Assembly (NCBI GenBank): GCA_013368795.1
Contig: JABFXX010000535.1
Location: forward strand, 1-38,165
Source: Kofleriaceae bacterium
GTDB taxonomy: Bacteria; Myxococcota_A; Polyangia; Haliangiales; Haliangiaceae
Direction of reading: 5' to 3'
Length of the DNA: 38,165 nucleotides
Made by a program: the position numbers and the translations under genes. The notes under the pieces were generated by a model. It searched no databases. It was not told the origin of the DNA and saw only the letters and a program-made list of their open reading frames with translations. Below are positions 1 to 7,634 of the stretch, in pieces (the first letter of the stretch is position 1; each line of letters starts with the position of its first letter).

Positions 1-174
1 GTGCATGATCGAGTGATGCTCGGCACCGACGAGGCCGAGCACCCACGGCCCGATGACGACACCCGCGATCAGGTAGCCGAGCACCGCGCCGAGGCCGAGC
101 CGCTTCGCGATCGGCACGAAGATGACAGCGGAGACGAGGTAGACGAACGCCTGTGCGAGGACCGAATCGCTCAT
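1..174 (-). CDS. Kef-type K+/H+ antiporter (CPA2 family), N-terminal fragment
   Basis: This is the first 58 codons of a gene that runs off the left edge. The reverse-strand product begins [20 protein letters not shown], and the next residues [20 protein letters not shown] and IGPWVLGL match the first two membrane segments of KefB/KefC-like monovalent cation:proton antiporters (CPA2). These are inner-membrane potassium-efflux systems gated by glutathione adducts. The ATG overlaps the stop of the upstream oxidoreductase gene as ATGA, so the two are probably translationally coupled. A KefF/KefG-like protein directly upstream is the normal ancillary partner and supports the family call. The regulatory RCK/TrkA-N domain, if present, lies outside the window, so KefB and KefC cannot be told apart. 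Confidence 0.85.
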   Translation of the reverse strand, partial: MSDSVLAQAFVYLVSAVIFVPIAKRLGLGAVLGYLIAGVVIGPWVLGLVGAEHHSIMH

Positions 175-788
175 GCGACCTCCCGGGGGGCGAGCACGGA
201 ATCGAGCTCGAGTGCGAGGTTCTGGGCACGCGCCGCGGCTTCGATGTCGATCCGCTCGTCGCGCAGCGCCAGGATCAAGCGGCGGTAGTTCTCGCGGTGG
301 GGCGCGACATCGGCTTCGGACCGCACGCGCAGCGAGGCGTGCACCGCAAACGGCGCGAGGTAGCGCATGCCGCAGAGGTATGCGGTCTGATCCCACGGCG
401 CGAGCAGCTCGCGGACCGAGAAGCGGTTGTAGCCGGCGCGCTGGTAAGCAGTCACCGGACCACCGGTCGTGATCGCGTTCATCGTGATCTTGCCGCGCAG
501 CTGCGTGCCGCCCTCGCCGTAGGCCCAGCCGTGCTCGAGCACGAGGTCCTGCCACTCCTTCATGATCGACGGCGACGAGTACCAGTAGAACGGATGCTGG
601 AACACGATCACGTCGTGCTCGAGCAGCAGCGCCTGCTCGCGTTGCACGTCGATGTTCAGCGTCGGATAGTTCTCGTAGAGATCGTGAATCGTCACATCGG
701 CGAGGTCGCTGATGGCCTCGACGAGTCGCCTGTTCACACGCGACCTCTCCAGCACCGGATGCGCGAACAAGACGAGGACTCGGCGCAT
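171..788 (-). CDS. KefF/KefG-like NAD(P)H quinone oxidoreductase, Kef ancillary subunit
   Basis: The product is 205 residues, close to the family length of about 180. It is a flavodoxin-like quinone reductase that binds to and activates a Kef potassium antiporter on the cytoplasmic side. Family signatures are easy to see: [10 protein letters not shown] near the N-terminus, then [19 protein letters not shown], then [17 protein letters not shown], followed by GWAYGEGG and a TTGG segment. The stop codon overlaps the start of the antiporter gene by 4 bases, so this is a two-gene kef operon with the regulator first. The ATG at 788 is the first codon of the conserved beta strand ([11 protein letters not shown]). 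The 79-bp gap to the divergent DoxX-like gene should hold its promoter. Confidence 0.92.
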   Translation of the reverse strand: MRRVLVLFAHPVLERSRVNRRLVEAISDLADVTIHDLYENYPTLNIDVQREQALLLEHDVIVFQHPFYWYSSPSIMKEWQDLVLEHGWAYGEGGTQLRGKITMNAITTGGPVTAYQRAGYNRFSVRELLAPWDQTAYLCGMRYLAPFAVHASLRVRSEADVAPHRENYRRLILALRDERIDIEAAARAQNLALELDSVLAPREVA

Positions 789-867
789 TTCTGACTGCGT
801 ACGTGACCCGGGCGTCGCGTGTCAACTGACTGAAGTGCCAGGCACGCACGCTGCATCATCCGTACGT

Positions 868-1359
868 ATGCATCCCTCGATTGCCGAACGTGCCGCGTAT
901 GGCACTCCACTCGACCCGGTCGCCGACGACACACCGGTCCACCTCGTCCCGCGCTCGGGAACGGCTCTGATCGGACGCATCCTGATCTCGGCGATCTTTC
1001 TCCTCAGCGGATTTGCCAAGTTCACCGATCCGTCGGGCGCCATCGGCTACATGACGGCGCAAGGCATTCCGCACGCCCAAACCCTGCTCTACATCGCCGC
1101 AGCGGCCGAGGTCCTCGGCGGCCTGGCCATCCTGCTCGGATTTTTGACCCGACTGGGCGCGCTCGGCCTGTTCATCTATCTGATCCCGACGACGTACTTC
1201 TTCCACCACTTCTGGAACATGAGCGGCGCCGAGGCCAAGACGCAGATGGTGAATTTCATGAAGAACCTGGCGATCATGGGCGGCCTTTTGACGCTGTGGG
1301 CGCACGGCCCGGGCCGGTTCTCGATCGACCACGCCATCCGCCGCCCGCGCGAGGCCTGA
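868..1359 (+). CDS. DoxX-like integral membrane protein
   Basis: This encodes 163 residues with about four hydrophobic segments. An N-terminal tail of about 30 residues is followed by GTALIGRILISAIFLLSGFA and then KFTDPSGAIGYM, which is the DoxX-family opening. Later segments are TLLYIAAAAEVLGGLAILLG, LGALGLFIYLIPTTYFFHHF and a last helix around AIMGGLLTLWAHG. DoxX proteins are small inner-membrane proteins, some linked to oxidoreductases or thiosulfate:quinone oxidation, but most have no proven role. I chose the ATG at 868; the frame is open further upstream, but that stretch lies across the divergent promoter region and has no membrane character. The stop codon directly abuts the stop of the convergent lipoprotein gene. 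No substrate can be inferred. Confidence 0.8.
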   Translation: MHPSIAERAAYGTPLDPVADDTPVHLVPRSGTALIGRILISAIFLLSGFAKFTDPSGAIGYMTAQGIPHAQTLLYIAAAAEVLGGLAILLGFLTRLGALGLFIYLIPTTYFFHHFWNMSGAEAKTQMVNFMKNLAIMGGLLTLWAHGPGRFSIDHAIRRPREA

Positions 1360-2313
1360 TCAGGGCGTCGTCTTGATGACGAGCACGTAGTCGAAGCGCG
1401 TGTCGACGTCGCGCGCGAGGAGCGTGAGCGTCGTGCTCGGCATCAACGAGGGCGTGCCGGCGGTACTCGCGGTCTGCAGGCCGTAGGTCGTGCCACCGAG
1501 CGTCGGCAAGAACTTGATCTGCTGCGCGGTTACCGACTGGTCGATCTGCATCGACCATGCACCCGTCGGCATCGCGCCGGTGTACGGCGCGCCGGTCAGG
1601 CCGTTGTACGTGCCCTGGGTGGCCTTCGTGATGGCGACCACGCCGCCCGTACCGTCGCCGGCGTCGTAGAACTCGTTGTAGAAGTAGTTGTCGCCGTTGG
1701 TGCCGTTGAAGCCGTAGGCAACCGCGAGCGCGTGCTCGCCGGTGGCGTCGGTCGTGACGATCGTTCCGCCGGTCACGATGCGGAGCTCGCCGGTCATCAT
1801 CGTGAGCTTCGTGAAGCCCGCATTGCCGTTCGACGCGTACGCGCGAAGCGTCTCGCCGACGCGGGTGACCGCGGAGTTGTGCTGCCACTGCGGCAGGTCC
1901 GACGTGAACGGATCGAAGAACACGATCTGCTGCTTCGCGATCGTCGGCTGCGGATCGCACGCGTCGCCAACGCCGTCGCCATCGCCATCGGCCGCCGTCC
2001 CCGCGAGGTGAGGGCACGGGTCGCAGACGTCACCGATCGCATCGGCATCCTCGTCGTGCTGATCGACGTTCGCGCGAGATGGGCAGTTGTCAGTGGCGTC
2101 GTCGACGCCATCGCCGTCGACGTCGCCGGGCGGCCCGTCGACAGAGGGGCTGTCGATCGCGATCGCTGCATCGGGCGTGTAACCGGGCTCGCGACAGACG
2201 TGGTCGATGCACACGAGCTCGCCCGGACACACCGACTCGCATGCGGTTCCCGGCGAGATCGTCGGGCCGTAGCAGCCCGCGAGCGCGACGCCGACCATGA
2301 CCCCGCGATGCAC
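1360..2313 (-). CDS. lipoprotein with thrombospondin type 3 repeats and a C-terminal beta domain
   Basis: The product is about 317 residues starting at GTG 2313 (or ATG 2298). The N-terminus carries a very short signal peptide ending in the lipobox LAGC. A Cys-rich stretch follows (ACESVCPGELVCIDHVC), then an Asp/Pro-rich linker, then calcium-binding type 3 thrombospondin repeats recognisable as DVDGDGVDDATDNCP and DGDGDGVGDACDPQP. The remaining 190 or so residues look like a beta-sandwich (lectin/LamG-like), with no motif I can name. Such proteins sit on the cell surface of myxobacteria and are mostly uncharacterised. The long upstream open frame is antisense or frame shadow of the dioxygenase gene and was not used. 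The gene is 50 bp downstream of the dioxygenase gene on the same strand. Confidence 0.75.
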   Translation of the reverse strand: MHRGVMVGVALAGCYGPTISPGTACESVCPGELVCIDHVCREPGYTPDAAIAIDSPSVDGPPGDVDGDGVDDATDNCPSRANVDQHDEDADAIGDVCDPCPHLAGTAADGDGDGVGDACDPQPTIAKQQIVFFDPFTSDLPQWQHNSAVTRVGETLRAYASNGNAGFTKLTMMTGELRIVTGGTIVTTDATGEHALAVAYGFNGTNGDNYFYNEFYDAGDGTGGVVAITKATQGTYNGLTGAPYTGAMPTGAWSMQIDQSVTAQQIKFLPTLGGTTYGLQTASTAGTPSLMPSTTLTLLARDVDTRFDYVLVIKTTP

Positions 2314-2363
2314 CGACTCAGAATAGACGAGTCGCGAGGCTGGCTCTAGCGATTCTTGAGCGC

Positions 2364-3263
2364 TTAGCCGTAGTGATACGCGGATAGCCGCAAACCCGCG
2401 AACGTGCCGTTGTAGGCGATCGTGCCGCGGTCGTTGCCCGCCGCACCGGCGATCACCATTAGCGGGATCAGGTGCTCCTCGCGCGGATGTGCCGCGCGAG
2501 CCGCCGGCGCCTCGGTCCAGGCCTCGAGCTGACGATCGCGCTCGCCCGGCTCTGCCGTGGCGGCCTGCCGCAGCCACGCGTCGAACGTCTCGGCGACGGG
2601 CTGCGAGCGCGGATCGCGAAACGCGCGCAGGTTGTGGAACGTCATGCCGCTGCCGATGATGAACACGCCCTCGTCGCGAAGCGGCGCGAGCGCGCGACCG
2701 ATCGCGAGGTGCTCTGCCGGATCGAGCCCCGCCTTCAGCGACAGCTGGATCGTCGGCACCTCGGCATCCGGGTACGTCAGCTTCAGCGGCACGAACGTGC
2801 CGTGGTCGAAGCCACGCGAGCTGTCGGTGTTCGACTTGAAGCCCGCCTTCGCGAGCAGCTCCTGCACGCGCGCCGCGACCGTGGGCGAGCCCGGCGCCGG
2901 CCACTGGATCTCGTACGACTTCGGCGGGAATCCGTAATAGTCGTAGAGCATCGGCGGTGCCGTCGACGTCATCACCGTCGGCTGGCTCTCCTCCCAGTGC
3001 GCCGAGATGACGAGCAGCGCCTTCGGCGGCGTCTTCGGCAGCGCCTTCACCGAGCGCAGGTACGCGGCGAGCTCGTCGGAGTCCTTGATGTCCCAGCCGA
3101 TATCGACAAACGGCCAGGGTCCGCCGCCGTGGGGCAAGAACACGACTGGCATTCGTTCGCTGCTCATCTTCGCCTCGCCTTTCTCGCATGCGGATCCGAG
3201 CACCGCGATTCCGGTCGCGCCGAGCGCGGCACCGAGGATCTGTCTGCGGGTCGGTTCCGACAT
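2364..3263 (-). CDS. DODA/LigB-type extradiol aromatic ring-opening dioxygenase with Tat-like signal
   Basis: The product is 299 residues and resembles the YgiD/4,5-DOPA dioxygenase family, metal enzymes that open catechol-type rings. The expected histidines are present: H45 in PHGGG, H89 in SAHW, H154 in DHGTF and H210 in SGMTFHN, corresponding to the three metal ligands and the catalytic histidine of the family. Unusually, residues 4-28 form a signal with twin arginines (PTRRQILGAALGATG) followed by a hydrophobic run and GSAC, so the enzyme looks Tat-exported and possibly lipid-anchored. Family members are normally cytoplasmic. ATG 3263 is chosen because it places the RR motif at residues 6-7; the extra 28 upstream codons read as non-signal sequence. 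The physiological substrate is unknown. Confidence 0.85.
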   Translation of the reverse strand: MSEPTRRQILGAALGATGIAVLGSACEKGEAKMSSERMPVVFLPHGGGPWPFVDIGWDIKDSDELAAYLRSVKALPKTPPKALLVISAHWEESQPTVMTSTAPPMLYDYYGFPPKSYEIQWPAPGSPTVAARVQELLAKAGFKSNTDSSRGFDHGTFVPLKLTYPDAEVPTIQLSLKAGLDPAEHLAIGRALAPLRDEGVFIIGSGMTFHNLRAFRDPRSQPVAETFDAWLRQAATAEPGERDRQLEAWTEAPAARAAHPREEHLIPLMVIAGAAGNDRGTIAYNGTFAGLRLSAYHYG

Positions 3264-3350
3264 CAGCTCATGGTGGTGACCATGGCGTGCAGGTGCAAGC
3301 GAACGCCTCGCTACACACTGTTCGACGCGCTGCCTCGCCGAACACACCGT

Positions 3351-4745
3351 TCAGCGAGCACCTGCAGCCGGCACTCCGACGGAGGCCTCGGCGCGCCTCC
3401 GCGTCGCGCGCAGGGTCGCGTCGGCCTTTGCGACGAGCGCCGCGCGGATCCTCTCCACCCGGTGAGGCGGATGCCGGAAGAAGTTGCGGTCGAGCGCGGG
3501 GTCCGTCGCGTACGCGCGCGCGATCTCCGCTTCGTCCCACGCCGTCGGAAACGCCGGGTACTCGAGCGCCCGCTCGGTGAGCCACCAGCCGGTGAAGCCG
3601 AACCGCTCGTGGTTCTGCTCGTAGACCTTCGTGCCCGGATACGGCACGACGACGCCGCGCGCGTTGAACCCACCCGCGACATCGACCGCGCGATCGAGAA
3701 ATCCGATCGTCGCGTCGAGCTCCTCGTCGGTCTCGTCGGGCCAGCCGAACATCAGGTTGACGACGCTGTGAATGCCGAGCTCGGCGCACCACTCGAGCAC
3801 CTGCATCACGCGCTCGACGGTGACGCCCTTGCCGATCCGGACCAGCATGCCCGGATCCGCGCTCTCCATCCCGATGTCGATGCCCGCGCAGCCCGCGCGC
3901 TTCATGTCGGCGAGCACTTCGCGATCGAGGTGTGCCGGATGCGCGGTGCACGTCCACCACACCGGCGCGCCGACGTTCGCGATCGCATCGCACAGCTCCT
4001 TCACGCGCCGCCGGCCGACGGCAAACGAGTCGTCGAAGAACGAGAACCCGACGCTATCGAACCGCTCGCGCAGATACCCGATCTCGGCGGCGACCGACGC
4101 GGCGCTGCGATAGCGAAACCGTCGGCCGGTGACGTCGTTCGAGCAGAACGTGCACGCGGCGGGACAGCCGCGGCTCGACAGCAAGCCGGCGGGTGGCAGT
4201 GTCGACGTCGCGCCGTACCACGCCGGATCGAACAGATCGAGCGCGGTCAGCGGGGGCGCGAGCCGATCGAGCTCGGTGTTGAACGGCCGCTCGGGGTTGT
4301 GGCGGACCATGCCGCGATCGATCCACGACAGTCCCGCGACCTCCGCTGCCGCGCGCTTGCCGTCGACGACCTCTGCAAGCTCGACGAGCGCGTCCTCGCC
4401 CTCCCCGCGGATCACCCAGTCGAACCCATGCGCGAGCGGCTCTGCCGGGACGATCGTCGCGTGCGGCCCGCCGGCGACGAGCACGAACTCGTCGAGCGCT
4501 GCGGCGAGCGCATACGCCGGCTGCACGTGCAGCGTCTTCAGGTGAAGGCCGACGAGATCCGGCGCGAACGCGCGCACGCGCCCGGCGATATCGGCGTGCC
4601 CGCGCGGCGCGAACGGCGTCGACGCGTCGTAGATCGCGACCTCGTGCCCGCCCTCGCGCAGGGCCGCGGCGAGATGGCAGAACGACAACAGCGGCGTCTT
4701 CACCGGCTCCGGTGACGGCGGATTCACGAGGAAGACGCGCGCCAT
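3351..4745 (-). CDS. B12-binding-domain radical SAM protein
   Basis: The product is 464 residues. Residues 1-130 look like a cobalamin-binding Rossmann domain of the B12-radical SAM class (VFLVNPPSPEP, LREGGHEVAIYDA, VLVAGGPHATIVP, VIRGEGEDALVEL). The radical SAM cluster motif follows as C194, C198 and C201 in RGCPAACTFC. Later strands include FFDDSF, GIDIGMESADPGML and NLMFGWPDETDEEL, typical of the partial TIM barrel. Enzymes of this class methylate unactivated carbons or rearrange substrates in natural-product, bacteriochlorin and hopanoid pathways; this one cannot be assigned a substrate. A canonical DxHx cobalamin-ligating motif is not obvious. Its start is 6 bases after the stop of the methyltransferase fusion gene, so the two are almost certainly co-transcribed. 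Confidence 0.88.
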   Translation of the reverse strand: MARVFLVNPPSPEPVKTPLLSFCHLAAALREGGHEVAIYDASTPFAPRGHADIAGRVRAFAPDLVGLHLKTLHVQPAYALAAALDEFVLVAGGPHATIVPAEPLAHGFDWVIRGEGEDALVELAEVVDGKRAAAEVAGLSWIDRGMVRHNPERPFNTELDRLAPPLTALDLFDPAWYGATSTLPPAGLLSSRGCPAACTFCSNDVTGRRFRYRSAASVAAEIGYLRERFDSVGFSFFDDSFAVGRRRVKELCDAIANVGAPVWWTCTAHPAHLDREVLADMKRAGCAGIDIGMESADPGMLVRIGKGVTVERVMQVLEWCAELGIHSVVNLMFGWPDETDEELDATIGFLDRAVDVAGGFNARGVVVPYPGTKVYEQNHERFGFTGWWLTERALEYPAFPTAWDEAEIARAYATDPALDRNFFRHPPHRVERIRAALVAKADATLRATRRRAEASVGVPAAGAR

Positions 4746-4751
4746 GTCCGT

Positions 4752-7205
4752 CTACGGTAACACCACCGGCTCGAGCGCGAAGCCCGCTGTCTGGTATCCC
4801 GGCGGCGCCGCGCAAATCGCGCGTGCCGCCTCGGGAATCGCGTCGAGGCGGGAGAGCCGCAGGCGGTAGCCGGTGCGCGGTCCGAGGTCGACGAGGATCT
4901 TCCCCGCGACGGATGGCGGCAACCAGTACGACGGATCGACGACGTCGACGTCACCGGTCCTCGGTCGCGTCACCGTGCACCGGCTCGCGTCGATCGTGAT
5001 CGTCGCGCCTGGCACGACGCTGCGGGCGCGGAACGAGCCGGCGACGCGAACGTTGTCGAGGCACATCGCCCGGAGCGCGTCCTCGACGATCGCGCGATCG
5101 GCGACGGCATCCTCGCGCGGCGCGATCTTCAGCAGCGACAGCTCGGCGAGCGCGCCCGGCGTATAGGTCCGGACGTCCCAGCCCGCGGCGACCGCAAACG
5201 CGAGCGCGATCCACGGCCGCGGCGCGAGCGTGTCCGACAGGAAGTGCAGCGTCCGTCGCTTCATCCAGTCCGCCAGGCACAGCCGCTCCGCCGCGTCGAC
5301 GAATGCGGCCGGAAGCACGTCGCGCCAGCGTGCCGCGCCGGTGTGCGCGCGGACGACCGGCGCGATGCCGAACGCACGCACGATCGCCTGACCGATCTGC
5401 GAGAGCCACGGTGCCGCGAAGATCGCGTCGTCGTGTCCCGGCTCGGGATATGCGAACTCCGGCCACACGTGGACGCCGAGCCAGCCGGCGATGCACTCGT
5501 CGAGGTGAATCGGCAGCGCGTCGCGCTCGCGGCCGAAGTGACACAGCTCGTGGATCATCGGCACCGTCAGGTACCGATCGATCGTGCCGTGCACGTCGAG
5601 CCCGAGCTCCGAGCCTCTCGTGCGGAAGTACGCCAGATCCGCCGGATAGCCATAAAGCAGGGGCATACAGGCGCCGTAGTGAGTCCGGGCGTACATCGCA
5701 GCGAGCGTCGGTGTGTTCGCGCGGAATGCGTCCGCGTCGTGAAGTTGGCTTGGATCGAGCACGGGATCGAGCGTGGGATCGAGCACGGGATCGAGCACGG
5801 GCTCCGAGGCGCGTGCGTGATCGAGCCCGTGATCGTGGCCGCGCCCGTGATCGTGGCCGTGCACGTGAACGGGACCGCAAACGTGATCGTGATCGCCCCC
5901 GTCGACGCCCGCCTCGGCGAGCACCGCGTACAGCCGATCGATCGCCGACGACATGCGCGGCAACTTGCTCCAGTCGAGCGGTGCCTCGAGAAACAGCTTC
6001 GCCGCTGGATCGACGCCCGCGAGCTGATCCGCCCGCATGCCCGGCATCAGCTCGAGGTAGTGCCGCTCGACGTTGCCGAGCCGCTCGCGTGCGGCCGCGC
6101 TGCGGTCGGCCCGGTCGAGGCCGATTCCGAACGCGAGCGCGCGCCTGAGCGGTCCCGGCAGCTCGGCGCCGACGGCCGCCGCCCTCTCGACGAGCTCGCG
6201 CTCGATCCCTGCCGTTTCGACGCGCGGCTTCTCCGCGACGATCGCGAACGCATCGGCCGCGACCGCGAGCCGCTCCTCGCGCACGTTCACGAGCCCCGCG
6301 TCGACGAGCCACGCGCCGATCCGCGACGCCTCGTAGACATCGCCTTCGCCCGTGTACATCGCCATGTTGAGCGCGAACAGCAGGCCCTCGATCGGCCCCA
6401 CCCTGCCCTCGTCCATCCGCAGGTCCTTCACGACCACGACGCCGCCTGGCGCGACCGCGCGCGCGGCGACGACGCAGTACTTCGCGCACTGCGCAGGACC
6501 GTGCAGGTGCACGACGTTCGCGAGCAACACCGCGCTGTAGCCCTCGCCGACCTCGGCGACGCTGATCTCGGCGGGCACGTAGCGCACGCGATCGCCAAAC
6601 CTCGCCAGGTGCTGCCGCGCGAGCGTGATCACCTCGCGAAAGTCGACGAGCGTGGCGCGTCCATCGGGATACGCGTCGAGAAAGGCCGCGGTGTACGCAC
6701 CCGCGCCTCCGCCGAGATCGAGCAGCGTCGGTGGTCCGTCGCCCGGACCGTCGCGTCCGTCGCCCGGACTGTCGAGTCCGTCGCCCGGACCAACGCCGCG
6801 TGCGCGAAGAAGCGGTGCGAGCTCGCGCGCTGCCGCCGCGCCCGCCGTCGCGAGATGCTCGTGCATCCGCCGCTCGTGCTCGCCGCCCTCGACGGGCAAC
6901 GCCTTGTCGCGGCGGATCACGTCGGCCATGAGTCCCCACCCGACACGCGGCACGACGGGGCGCGCCGGCACGTCGCCGCGTCCGTAACGATCGCCAACTC
7001 GCACGAGCACGCCGAGCGCCGCGAGCACGTCGAGCAGCACGCGCATCCGCCGCCGCCCCGTGCCGACGCCGATCGCGTCGGCAAGCTCGTCGCAGCTCGG
7101 CGTAGCTGCGAGCGCCTCGACGATGCCGAGCTCGTACGCTGCATCGATCGCGGCGGCGCGCAGGAAGTCGCCGCTCGCGCCGAGCGCCGCGCCGAACACG
7201 TCCAT
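4752..7205 (-). CDS. O-methyltransferase-like domain fused through a His-rich linker to an HExxH domain
   Basis: This 817-residue protein has three parts. Residues 1-325 match SAM-dependent small-molecule O-methyltransferases: a winged-helix dimerisation domain (FLRAAAIDAAYELGIVEAL) and a SAM site at 161-172 (LLDLGGGAGAYT). A second helical stretch, about 330-430, includes LPRMSSAIDRLYAVL. A linker at about 437-490 is rich in His/Asp (HVHGHDHGRGHDHG) and has four LDP repeats. Residues about 495-817 form a domain I do not recognise; it contains HELCH at 552-556 with Glu at 570, the layout of a zinc-metallopeptidase site. The linker and an earlier Gly/Asp stretch near 137-157 are encoded by short tandem DNA repeats. 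It is co-transcribed with the radical SAM gene. The methyltransferase call is firm by motif; protease activity is inference. Confidence 0.72.
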   Translation of the reverse strand: MDVFGAALGASGDFLRAAAIDAAYELGIVEALAATPSCDELADAIGVGTGRRRMRVLLDVLAALGVLVRVGDRYGRGDVPARPVVPRVGWGLMADVIRRDKALPVEGGEHERRMHEHLATAGAAAARELAPLLRARGVGPGDGLDSPGDGRDGPGDGPPTLLDLGGGAGAYTAAFLDAYPDGRATLVDFREVITLARQHLARFGDRVRYVPAEISVAEVGEGYSAVLLANVVHLHGPAQCAKYCVVAARAVAPGGVVVVKDLRMDEGRVGPIEGLLFALNMAMYTGEGDVYEASRIGAWLVDAGLVNVREERLAVAADAFAIVAEKPRVETAGIERELVERAAAVGAELPGPLRRALAFGIGLDRADRSAAARERLGNVERHYLELMPGMRADQLAGVDPAAKLFLEAPLDWSKLPRMSSAIDRLYAVLAEAGVDGGDHDHVCGPVHVHGHDHGRGHDHGLDHARASEPVLDPVLDPTLDPVLDPSQLHDADAFRANTPTLAAMYARTHYGACMPLLYGYPADLAYFRTRGSELGLDVHGTIDRYLTVPMIHELCHFGRERDALPIHLDECIAGWLGVHVWPEFAYPEPGHDDAIFAAPWLSQIGQAIVRAFGIAPVVRAHTGAARWRDVLPAAFVDAAERLCLADWMKRRTLHFLSDTLAPRPWIALAFAVAAGWDVRTYTPGALAELSLLKIAPREDAVADRAIVEDALRAMCLDNVRVAGSFRARSVVPGATITIDASRCTVTRPRTGDVDVVDPSYWLPPSVAGKILVDLGPRTGYRLRLSRLDAIPEAARAICAAPPGYQTAGFALEPVVLP
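5752..5861 (-). repeat. in-frame tandem repeats, 4 x 12 bp and 2 x 18 bp
   Basis: On the plus strand GGATCGAGCACG occurs four times head to tail at 5752-5799; the second copy has GTG in place of ACG at its end. Two 18-bp units, CCCGTGATCGTGGCCGCG and the same with a final GTG, follow at 5826-5861. Read on the coding (minus) strand they give the repeated VLDP/TLDP and GHDHGR/HGHDHG peptides of the linker in the methyltransferase fusion. Both periods are multiples of three, so copy-number change would alter linker length without a frameshift. Confidence 0.9.
6735..6790 (-). repeat. three 14-bp repeats with 21-bp period inside the methyltransferase domain
   Basis: The plus strand shows TCCGTCGCCCGGAC at 6735-6748, 6756-6769 and 6777-6790, exactly 21 bp apart. 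On the coding strand this gives a Gly/Pro/Asp-rich loop (GPGDG, SPGDG, GPGDG) just before the SAM-binding strand. The family normally has a short connection here, so the loop is probably a lineage-specific expansion. Confidence 0.85.
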
Positions 7206-7237
7206 GCGCTAGTCGCCTCCGACCGCGACGACGGCCA

Positions 7238-7582
7238 TCACTTGTCGGGATTGAGATGGATGATCTTGCCGATCGCGACGAGATCGCCGTCCGCGGTGAG
7301 GTTCATGTCCTCGCTGCTCTTGATCTCGACGCGCTTGGACTCGATCTCGACCGACTCGCTCGCCTTGAGCTGCAGGCGCGCGGCGTCCATCTGCAGCACC
7401 GGCCCCTCTTCGGTGAGGCGGATGCGAACCTCGAGCATGCCGGACTCGTTCCGGATCTCGACGAGCTGGTCGCCGTGCTGCTCGCTGACGACGAGCTTGC
7501 GCCCGTTGCGCAGGTAGACCTCGCGCTCCTCGCTCACCTCCTCCGTCGTCGTCTGGAGGTTTTCGCCCGGAGGTCGCGACAT
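7238..7582 (-). CDS. small VgrG/gp5 C-terminal-like beta-repeat protein
   Basis: The product is 114 residues with an acidic N-terminus (residues 1-20) and a body of alternating hydrophobic and charged residues with a period near eight: VLQMDAARLQLKASESV, VEIESKRVEIKSSEDM, LTADGDLVAIG. That pattern matches the triple-stranded beta-helix needle at the C-terminus of VgrG/gp5 spike proteins and related DUF2345-like repeats. No OB-fold or gp27-like part is present, so this would be only a needle piece. It lies 1.1 kb from a PAAR tip gene, which fits a contractile-injection context. It stands first in the minus-strand run that continues into the methyltransferase and radical SAM genes. The function is inferred from the repeat pattern only; another beta-solenoid is possible. 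Confidence 0.5.
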   Translation of the reverse strand: MSRPPGENLQTTTEEVSEEREVYLRNGRKLVVSEQHGDQLVEIRNESGMLEVRIRLTEEGPVLQMDAARLQLKASESVEIESKRVEIKSSEDMNLTADGDLVAIGKIIHLNPDK

Positions 7583-7634
7583 GGATTCAGGCTATCACAT
7601 ACGATGGAATCGGCCGTCGCACGCGGTCGTCACC

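Noticed and set aside
712-867. N-terminal extension of the DoxX-like protein
   Set aside because: The 52 extra codons overlap the start of the divergent kefF/kefG-like gene and the promoter region, and have no membrane or domain character.
2472-4715. A 747-codon open frame on the plus strand opposite the dioxygenase and radical SAM genes
   Set aside because: Its product is low-complexity Arg/Ala-rich with no motifs, while the opposite strand encodes complete recognisable enzymes. Long antisense frames are expected at this GC content.
5244-7517. A 757-codon plus-strand open frame opposite the methyltransferase fusion
   Set aside because: It crosses the start of a real gene, has no domain, and is explained by GC3 bias of the minus-strand gene.
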